Source: Trebonia sp036276115 (lineage in GTDB: Bacteria > Actinomycetota > Actinomycetes > Streptosporangiales > Streptosporangiaceae). From it: a stretch of DNA of 64,000 nt. Each line of letters opens with the position of its first letter. Positions within the stretch are counted from its first letter, which is position 1. The notes under the pieces are model-generated. The model made no database searches. It was not told the DNA's origin and saw nothing but the letters and a program-made list of their open reading frames with translations. The position numbers were made by a program, and so were the translations under genes. This document shows positions 58,512 to 64,000 of this stretch, piece after piece. The stretch covers positions 1 to 64,000 of the forward strand of contig DATBEM010000045.1 of assembly GCA_036276115.1 (NCBI GenBank). The letters are read 5' to 3'.

Positions 58512-58580
58512 GGATCGTGGAAGATTTACCACGCCAGAGCGGGAAAATCTTCCACGACCGGAAAGTTCTCCACGCTACCG
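58512..58580 (+). repeat. ~68-bp hairpin repeat, copy C
   Basis: Perfect 13-bp arms TCGTGGAAGATTT (58515-58527) and AAATCTTCCACGA (58545-58557) enclose ACGCCAGAGCGGG. A third arm CCGGAAAGTTCTCCACGC follows. It aligns with copies A and B (inverted) over the whole length. Confidence 0.87.
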
Positions 58581-58642
58581 AGTGGCGCGAGTGGCGCCCG
58601 GTGCAAGTGGCGCGAGGCGCCCTTCTAACACCGCGTCTATAA

Positions 58643-59443
58643 CTAAGAAGCGCTCAAGCCGAAGGCGGCGAACATGATGTCGGCGATGCGGTCGGCCATT
58701 TCCTCGGTCGGGAGCTGGACCTCGGTGCTGAGCACGAAGTTGACTCGCTCCAGCATCATCAGGCACGCGAACGCGGTGAGCTCGGGTTGCTCCTGGTGCC
58801 GGCCGGCCGCCGCGGCCGATGCCGTCATGCCGGTCGTCATCGCCTCGGTGAGGCTGAAGAACAGCTGCAGGCCGTCGGAGAACACTTCCCCGGGCGCGTT
58901 GGCCGAGCTCAGCGTCCGCAGCACGGTCGAGTGAGTGGAGTAGGCGGCGAAGAACTGCCGCACCCACTGCCGCAGCACCCGCAGGCCGGTCTCGTCGCTG
59001 GTGACGATGGGGAAGTCGCCCGCCACGATCTCCATGTCGTGCAGCACGTCCCGCTGCAGCGCCTGGAACAGGTCTTCCTTGTTCGCGAAGTACAGGTAGA
59101 ACGTCCCGTGGGAGATCCCCGCCCGGCGGACCACGTCATCGACCCGCACCCCGCTGAACCCGCGCTCCTCGAACTCGACGAGGCCGGCCTCCAGCAGCTT
59201 GCGGACGGTCTCGCGGCCCTGCGCCCGCAGCTCCCGGTCCTTGGCGGGGGTGCCGCCGCCGAGGGAGGGACGGGCCTGTGCCTTGCGCCCGCCGCGCCCG
59301 CCGCGGCCGCTCCCGCTCGCCTGCCCGCTGGCGACCGGGGTCGTGGTAGCGTGAATGGGGCCGGGCATGACTGGCTGTCTCGCGGGCCGGGGGCCCGCGC
59401 CGGTGCCAGCTTGCGCGGAGGTCCGGTCGGCGTCCTGCGTCAT
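58643..59443 (-). CDS. TetR-family regulator
   Basis: 266 residues, longer than usual because of a ~70-residue Gly/Pro/Arg-rich N-terminal extension. The HTH is LEAGLVEFEERGFSGVRVDD with ISHGTFYLYFANKEDLFQAL (about 78-130). The C-terminal ligand domain is poorly conserved, as is usual. A later start inside the extension is possible (for example ATG at residue 26). It is divergent from the lytic transglycosylase gene across the 22-bp repeat array. Confidence 0.88.
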   Translation of the reverse strand: MTQDADRTSAQAGTGAGPRPARQPVMPGPIHATTTPVASGQASGSGRGGRGGRKAQARPSLGGGTPAKDRELRAQGRETVRKLLEAGLVEFEERGFSGVRVDDVVRRAGISHGTFYLYFANKEDLFQALQRDVLHDMEIVAGDFPIVTSDETGLRVLRQWVRQFFAAYSTHSTVLRTLSSANAPGEVFSDGLQLFFSLTEAMTTGMTASAAAAGRHQEQPELTAFACLMMLERVNFVLSTEVQLPTEEMADRIADIMFAAFGLSAS

Positions 59444-59537
59444 GCGGCAAGCCTAGTGCACTAACCCGCGCGTGCCCTCCGACTTTGCCCGCCGCCCGCG
59501 TGATCCCGTGCCGCCCGTTCCACTGTTCCTTTCTGCT

Positions 59538-59656
59538 GAGCGCACCGTGCCGTCCCGCTGAGTGGGCTGTTCCGTCCCGCTGAGTGCACCGGCCGTCCCG
59601 CTCATTGCGCTGTGCCGTCCCGCTCATTGCGCTGTGCCGTCCCGCTCAGCGCACCG
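59538..59656. repeat. 22-bp tandem array in a divergent promoter region
   Basis: Five units of 21-22 bp, each ending CCGTCCCGCT (starting 59538, 59560, 59582, 59603 and 59625, the last two identical over all 22 bp), plus a partial sixth to 59656. The array lies between tetR (start 59443) and the lytic transglycosylase gene (start 59703). Confidence 0.88.
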
Positions 59657-59702
59657 TGGCGGCTGCCTGCCCGGCGGAGTTATCCCGTACAGTTGAGGAA
59701 CT

Positions 59703-61034
59703 GTGAGGCGCGTGACCATCCGCCGAGGATCGCTCCCTGCCGTCATCGGCGTCGGGGCGGTCGCCGTGAGCATCGCGGTAGCCGTCTTCCTCGCGGCGGC
59801 CAGCGGCGGGGACCAGGGCAGCGCGAGTGCCCCGGGCGCAGCCGTGGCCGCCGCCAGCGCGGCGGCCGGCCCGGGCACGACCGGGCAGCCGGGCGGCGCC
59901 AGCGTTGACTCGGCTGGCCTGGCGGTGACCCTGCCCGCGGCCGGCTCGCACGTCGCCGCGGGCACCGCCCCGTGGGCGTCCGGCGCGAGCGCGAGCACCG
60001 ACCCGTCCTCCGCGGCCGGGACGGGAACCGCCGCGGCCGGCGGCCCGCCGCTGGCGAGCACCACCGAGCCGGGATCGCCGCCCCGGCAGCTGATCGTGCC
60101 CGACGTGATCGCCGCCGTCCCCGGCGGCATCAGCGCCGCCGAGGTGGCCCGCATCGCCCACCTGGCCCAGGTCCGGTCGGTCCTGCCGGTGGCCGGGGCG
60201 CGGATCTCGGTCAACGGCCAGCCCGTCAACGTCCTCGCCGCCCCGGCCAGCACCCTGCGCCCGTGGACCCCGCCCGCCACCGCCGCTGCCGCCGGCGTGT
60301 GGGACGACTTCGCCCAGGGCGACCTCATCACCTCCAGTCAGGCCGCGGCCGGCCTGCACCTGCGGGCGGGCCAGGGCTACCCGGTGACCGCTGCCCGGCA
60401 GGGCCAGCTGACCTTCGGCGGCCAGGCGCTGCTGGGGGTGCCCGGGGTGGATGCGATCGTGAACGAGGCGACCGCCGGCAACCTGGGCCTCGTCCCGGGC
60501 GTCGCGGTCCTCATCAACGCCCCCGCCGCCAGGGTGGACGTCCTCGTCAGCCAGGTCAAGGCCATCGTCGGGGGCGGCGGCCAGGTCGTGCGGCTGGTCC
60601 CCGAGGCCGTGACCACCCAGCTCCCGATCGCGACCCACGTGCCCACCGGCAAGCCCGCGAACTACCTGGAGCTGTACCAGGAGTCGGCCGCCCAGTACTG
60701 CCCGGGCCTGTCCTGGACGGTGCTCGCCGCGATCGGCGAGATCGAGAGCAACAACGGCCAGGACGTGGGCCCCTCCAGCGCCGGCGCCCTCGGCCCGATG
60801 CAGTTCCTCCCGTCCACCTGGGCGGTCTGGGGGACCGGCGGCTTCGGGGACGCCGGCGCGCCGGACATCATGAACCCGTTCGACGCGGTGCCGTCGGCCG
60901 CCCGCATGCTCTGCTCCGACGGCGCGGGCAAGGGCGGCCAGTCGCTCTACAACGCGATCTTCGCCTACAACCACGCCGACTGGTACGTCAACGAGGTGCT
61001 CACCCTGGCGGCCGAGTACGCCCGCGAGTACTAG
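59703..61034 (+). CDS. Exported lytic transglycosylase with an extra ectodomain
   Basis: 443 residues. One N-terminal membrane segment (about 10-34, AVIGVGAVAVSIAVAVFLAA) is followed by a Ser/Ala/Gly linker and a ~200-residue domain (ADVIAAVPGGISAAEVARIA-type start at about 130, with LPVAGARISVNG, GDLITSSQAAAGLHL and VDVLVSQVKAIVGGG) that resembles MacB/FtsX-type periplasmic domains. A C-terminal SLT domain (about 325-443) has the catalytic Glu in LAAIGEIESNNGQ and SSAGALGPMQFLPSTWAVWG. It would cleave peptidoglycan glycan strands outside the cell. GTG 59703 is the start. Confidence 0.82.
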   Translation: MRRVTIRRGSLPAVIGVGAVAVSIAVAVFLAAASGGDQGSASAPGAAVAAASAAAGPGTTGQPGGASVDSAGLAVTLPAAGSHVAAGTAPWASGASASTDPSSAAGTGTAAAGGPPLASTTEPGSPPRQLIVPDVIAAVPGGISAAEVARIAHLAQVRSVLPVAGARISVNGQPVNVLAAPASTLRPWTPPATAAAAGVWDDFAQGDLITSSQAAAGLHLRAGQGYPVTAARQGQLTFGGQALLGVPGVDAIVNEATAGNLGLVPGVAVLINAPAARVDVLVSQVKAIVGGGGQVVRLVPEAVTTQLPIATHVPTGKPANYLELYQESAAQYCPGLSWTVLAAIGEIESNNGQDVGPSSAGALGPMQFLPSTWAVWGTGGFGDAGAPDIMNPFDAVPSAARMLCSDGAGKGGQSLYNAIFAYNHADWYVNEVLTLAAEYAREY

Positions 61035-61044
61035 GCGGTAGCGG

Positions 61045-62415
61045 TCAGGCCGAGCGCAGGCTCCGGGTGAAGGTGGCGCCGGCCAGGGCCACCGCGAGGG
61101 TGGCGACGCCGCATGAGGCGGCGAAGCCGTAGCCCCAGCGGGGGCCGAGGGCGTCAAGGATGAACCCGGCCGCCGTCGAGCCGCAGGCGACGCCGATGCC
61201 GATGCCGGTCGACAGCCACGACATGGCCTCGGTCGTCCGGCCCGGCCGCGCGGTTGACTCGATGATGCTGTAGCCGGCGATCAGCGTCGGCGCGATCGTC
61301 ATCCCGCACAGGTAGATCAGCACCGTCAGCAGCACCAGGTTCGGCATCGCCCAGAACGTGCAGACCCCGGCCACGGTCAGGGCGAGCGTCACCGTGAACC
61401 GCCGGGACGCCGGCTGGCGCCACGTGCGCGAGCCGTACCACAGGCCCCCGGTCGCGCTGCCCAGCGCGTACACCCCGAGGATCAGGCCCGACAGCGGCTT
61501 GTGCCCCAGCGCGGTGGCGAACGCGACCGTGCTCAGGTCGACCGCCACGAACATCGAGCCGAGGAACAAGTAGGCCGGGACGATCACCACCAGCGCCGGC
61601 GCGGCCAGCCGCCCCGCCCAGCGCCCGCCCGCCGCGGGGGCCGGGCCAGCCCGGCCGACGCCCGCGGTATCAGTGCCCGCGGTATCGATGGCCGCAGCAT
61701 CCGCGCCCGCTGGCGCTGCCGCCGCCCCGCCCGCGTTCGTGCCCGCCCCGGTGACCGTCTCCGGGGCTAGCCCGGCCAGCGGCGGCTCGGTCGCCCGCTG
61801 GGCGGAGAACCACATCGTACCGGCCAGGCCCAAGACCGCCGCCGCGCCGATCCCGGCGGCCGGGTGCACCTGGGTCGACAAGATCGTGACGGCGGCCGGG
61901 CCGACCACGAAGCACACCTCGTCCGCGACGGACTCCAGCGAGAACGCCGCGTGCAGCCGGGGCGAGCCGGCCAGCAGCGCGCTCCACCGCGCCCGCGACA
62001 TCGGGCCGAGCGACGGCATGGTGGCGCCCGCGAGGGTCCCGGGCAGGAACCACGTCCAGTCCGGCGCCCGCAGCGTCACCGCGAGGACCAGCCCGATCAC
62101 GCTCACCGCGTAGCCCGCCGCGATCGGCGGCAGCACCCGCCCCTGGCCGTACCGGTCGGTCAGCCGCGCGACCTGGGGCGCGCAGGCCGCCACGCCGAGC
62201 GCGGAGGCCGCCGACACGCTGCCCGCTACCCCGTAGTGGCCGGTGGAGGCGGAGACCAGCAGCACGATGCCCAGGCCGCCCATCGACATCGGCATCCGCC
62301 CGATGATCCCGGCGACAGAGAACCGCCACGCCCGGGGGATGCGGAAGATCTCGGCGTACGGCAGCAGGAACCGCGTGGCCCGCGATGTCGTGCCCGCCTC
62401 ACCGGCACTCGTCAT
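61045..62415 (-). CDS. MFS transporter
   Basis: 456 residues with twelve membrane helices. Segments such as SVAGIIGRMPMSMGGLGIVL, ARLTDRYGQGRVLPPIAAGY (an MFS loop motif), FIAGYSIIES-type helices and WLSTGIGIGVACGSTAAGFI are visible. The central loop (about 215-265) is Ala/Gly/Thr-rich and long. It resembles the SetA/efflux-type group, but the substrate is unknown. It converges with the lytic transglycosylase (10 bp apart). Confidence 0.88.
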   Translation of the reverse strand: MTSAGEAGTTSRATRFLLPYAEIFRIPRAWRFSVAGIIGRMPMSMGGLGIVLLVSASTGHYGVAGSVSAASALGVAACAPQVARLTDRYGQGRVLPPIAAGYAVSVIGLVLAVTLRAPDWTWFLPGTLAGATMPSLGPMSRARWSALLAGSPRLHAAFSLESVADEVCFVVGPAAVTILSTQVHPAAGIGAAAVLGLAGTMWFSAQRATEPPLAGLAPETVTGAGTNAGGAAAAPAGADAAAIDTAGTDTAGVGRAGPAPAAGGRWAGRLAAPALVVIVPAYLFLGSMFVAVDLSTVAFATALGHKPLSGLILGVYALGSATGGLWYGSRTWRQPASRRFTVTLALTVAGVCTFWAMPNLVLLTVLIYLCGMTIAPTLIAGYSIIESTARPGRTTEAMSWLSTGIGIGVACGSTAAGFILDALGPRWGYGFAASCGVATLAVALAGATFTRSLRSA

Positions 62416-62568
62416 CGCGTCCGCGGTCCCATGGCCACGACGATATCGGAGCGTTCAAGCGGTTTATAGCGCTGCGTACGGTTCGCGACCGGTCCTCCGC
62501 TCCGGGGAACGGGCGGGGCGGCGGGGCCGCCCCGCCCGCCGCGGTACGCCCACGTAGGGTTGGGAGCC

Positions 62569-63654
62569 ATGTCCGCATCCGAGTATGACGCCTTCCTGCT
62601 GCTGTCGTTCGGTGGCCCCGAGGGGCCCGACGACGTGCTGCCGTTCCTGCGCAACGTCACCCGCGGCCGGGGCGTCCCCGACGAGCGGCTCGCCGACGTG
62701 GCCGGGCACTACCAGGCGTTCGGCGGCGTCAGCCCGATCAACGCCCAGTGCCGGGAGCTGCTGGCCGCCGTGGGCGCGGACTTCCGGCAGCGCGGCATTA
62801 CCTTGCCGCTGTACTGGGGGAACCGCAACTGGCAGCCCTACCTGGCGGACACCGTCGCGCGGATGGCGGCCGACGGGGTCCGGCGCGCGGTCGCGTTCGT
62901 GACCTCCGCCTACAGCTCCTACTCCGCGTGCCGCCAGTACCGCGATGACATCGAGCGCGCCCGGGCGGCGGTCGGCCCGCATGCCCCCCGGATCGACAAG
63001 GTCCGGCCCTACTTCAACCACCCTGGCTTCGTCACGGCGTTCGCCGACGCCACGACGGCCGCCCTGGCGCGCGTGCCCGCTGGCTCGCACCTGGTCTTCA
63101 CCGCCCACAGCGTCCCGGTGGCGATGGCCGCCACCAGCGGCAGCCCCGCGACCGGGACGGCCCGCCCCAGCCTCGCCGGCGGCCGCTACGCGGCCGAGCT
63201 GGCCGAGGCCGCCCGGCTCATCACCGAGCGGGCCGCCCCCGGCGCCCCGTCCGCCCTGGTGTACCAGAGCCGCAGCGGCTCGCCCAGCGTGCCCTGGCTG
63301 GAGCCGGACGTCAGCGAGCACCTGGCCGCCATTGCCCGGCAGGGCGCCCCGGGGGCCGTCCTGGTGCCGGCCGGCTTCACCAGCGACCACATGGAGGTCA
63401 TCCACGACCTCGACGTGGAGGCGGCCGGCGTCGCCCGCGAGCTCGGCCTGCCGCTCGCCCGGGCGGCGGCGCCGATGGCCGACCCCCGCTTCACCGCGAT
63501 GGTCACCGACCTGGTGCTCGAGCGCCAGGCCGGCACCGCCCCGGCCTGGCTCGGCGGCTTCGGCCCGGCCGCCGGGGACTGCCCGGCCGACTGCTGCCGC
63601 TACCAGGCGCCATCCCGCCCCGGCCACCCGGCCGCGACCAAGGAGACCCAGTGA
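62569..63654 (+). CDS. cpfC: Coproporphyrin ferrochelatase
   Basis: 361 residues from ATG 62569 (AGGGTTGGGAG upstream; a TTG at 62560 is in frame). The fold is shown by LLLSFGGPEGPDDVLPFLRN, YWGNRNWQPYLADTVARMAA, FVTSAYSSYSACRQYRDDIE and the metal-site His in VFTAHSVPVAMA, with VPAGFTSDHMEVIHDLDVEA. The C-terminal CPADCC cysteines plus an upstream Cys match the [2Fe-2S] ligands of actinobacterial enzymes. It inserts iron into coproporphyrin III in the coproporphyrin-dependent haem pathway. Confidence 0.94.
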   Translation: MSASEYDAFLLLSFGGPEGPDDVLPFLRNVTRGRGVPDERLADVAGHYQAFGGVSPINAQCRELLAAVGADFRQRGITLPLYWGNRNWQPYLADTVARMAADGVRRAVAFVTSAYSSYSACRQYRDDIERARAAVGPHAPRIDKVRPYFNHPGFVTAFADATTAALARVPAGSHLVFTAHSVPVAMAATSGSPATGTARPSLAGGRYAAELAEAARLITERAAPGAPSALVYQSRSGSPSVPWLEPDVSEHLAAIARQGAPGAVLVPAGFTSDHMEVIHDLDVEAAGVARELGLPLARAAAPMADPRFTAMVTDLVLERQAGTAPAWLGGFGPAAGDCPADCCRYQAPSRPGHPAATKETQ

Positions 63655-63685
63655 GCGACCGCACGAGCAGGTCCGCCGTCGAGGA

Positions 63686-63722
63686 GCGCCCGCTAAGCTG
63701 GCGGTTTTTGCCCAGCGGGCGC
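63686..63722 (+). terminator. Hairpin after ferrochelatase
   Basis: GCGCCCGCT (63686-63694) pairs with AGCGGGCGC (63714-63722). An inner GGC...GCC and a T5 run (63704-63708) are in the loop. Confidence 0.6.
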
Positions 63723-63726
63723 GGAT

Positions 63727-63760
63727 CGGGGATACGGGGGGTCGCCCCCCGGGAGACAAC
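63727..63760 (+). repeat. G-run/C-run palindrome, second intergenic copy
   Basis: GGGGATACGGGGGGTCGC, then CCCCCGGGAGACAAC. It matches the reverse strand of the two 36-bp units inside the DUF2079 gene almost base for base. Confidence 0.75.
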
Positions 63761-63805
63761 CGCGGGCGCGCGAATGCGGCCGACGAGCGCCAGCGAGGAG
63801 GGCTC

Positions 63806-64000
63806 ATGAGCACGCCCGCGCGGCTGCTCGAGCTGGCCGTGACGGTGGCCCGCGAGGCCGGGGAGCTGCTGCTGCCCGGCGCCCAGCGGGTCGAGGTCGC
63901 GGCCACCAAGTCCAGCCCGACCGACGTCGTGACCGAGATGGACCGGCGCTCGGAGGAGCTGATCGCCCAGCGGCTGCTCGCCGCCCGCCCGGGCGACGTG
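63806..64000 (+). CDS. Inositol monophosphatase-family protein (5' part)
   Basis: ATG 63806 with GAGGAGGG upstream opens a frame that runs off the window after 65 residues: LLELAVTVAREAGELLLPGA and KSSPTDVVTEMDRRSEELIA. This is the N-terminal helix and DVVTxxD strand of the Li-sensitive Mg-dependent phosphatase family (inositol monophosphatase, histidinol phosphatase). The catalytic metal motifs lie beyond the window, so the exact substrate cannot be judged. Confidence 0.88.
   Translation, partial: MSTPARLLELAVTVAREAGELLLPGAQRVEVAATKSSPTDVVTEMDRRSEELIAQRLLAARPGDV

Larger units (their letters stand above)
58242..58642. other. Gene-free region between guaB1 and the TetR gene
   Basis: About 400 bp. 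It contains a palindrome of the GGGGG-TCGC-CCCCC family (about 58407-58432), purine-rich GGAGGAGGGAGCGGAGG runs near 58350 and the ~68-bp hairpin repeat copy C (58512-58580). No convincing coding sequence. Confidence 0.5.

Overview
The window is about 72% GC, codes with strong third-position GC, and uses GTG starts and GTGA/ATGA stop-start overlaps throughout. Together with its gene families (XRE regulators paired with DUF397 proteins, F420-type LLM and Ddn-like oxidoreductases, DUF2510, GuaB1, WD40-linked Ser/Thr kinases, coproporphyrin ferrochelatase) this points to an Actinomycetota chromosome, probably a filamentous, spore-forming lineage such as Streptosporangiales or a relative. The genus cannot be told from sequence alone.

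Region 1-5.3 kb is accessory and scarred. It holds a DUF397/XRE regulator pair, an anti-sigma-like ATPase, a YefM-YoeB toxin-antitoxin pair, two truncated IS630-family remnants around a small secreted protein, a decayed fused copy of the ATPase/partner pair, a signal-peptide-only ORF and a truncated VWA-like protein. Region 5.3-10 kb holds an ankyrin protein, a large DUF2510/coiled-coil/GIY-YIG (MUG113-like) protein, an MmcQ-LLM pair and a DUF5710-HNH protein.

Region 10-20.7 kb couples signalling, transport and secondary metabolism. A receptor Ser/Thr kinase with an extracellular WD40 domain lies next to an FHA-FHA-ABCG exporter, the same pairing as PknF-Rv1747 of mycobacteria. The exporter is in frame with, and not separated by a stop from, an FAD oxidoreductase that belongs to a type III polyketide synthase cluster (FAD enzyme, ICMT-type methyltransferase, PKS, UbiA prenyltransferase, O-methyltransferase), resembling clusters for prenylated, methylated alkylresorcinols or hydroquinones. 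Region 20.7-28.5 kb carries recQ, an ArsR-like/DUF5937 regulator divergent from an MFS exporter, OsmC, a DMT permease and an ABC1/UbiB-type kinase.

Region 28.6-34.9 kb is a two-gene cell-wall locus: a 1681-residue exported hydrolase (CHAP, GH73, a long aromatic/acidic repeat field and a C-terminal lysozyme-like domain) and a membrane-anchored partner. It is read from a TTGACA-N18-TCTAAT promoter with a leader of about 250 nt. Region 35-45 kb is mixed housekeeping: Nudix, an HxlR regulator with a clear operator over the YceI promoter, methyltransferases, an MBL hydrolase, a Ddn-like enzyme, a histone-H1-like protein, a GT51 glycosyltransferase and tRNA-Pro. A gene-free kilobase beside the tRNA holds a seven-copy ~90-bp tandem array and a long palindrome.

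Region 45-64 kb holds an ABC-2 exporter, a DUF2079 membrane protein, FabG with two acyl-CoA dehydrogenases, an ammonium transporter with GlnR-like half-sites, GuaB1, a TetR regulator, a lytic transglycosylase, an MFS transporter, ferrochelatase and the start of an inositol-phosphatase-family gene. Three themes cross the window: an intergenic ~68-bp hairpin repeat in three copies, a GGGGGG-TCGC-CCCCC palindrome present both between genes and inside one gene, and in-frame minisatellites (mostly 15 bp) that lengthen many unrelated proteins.
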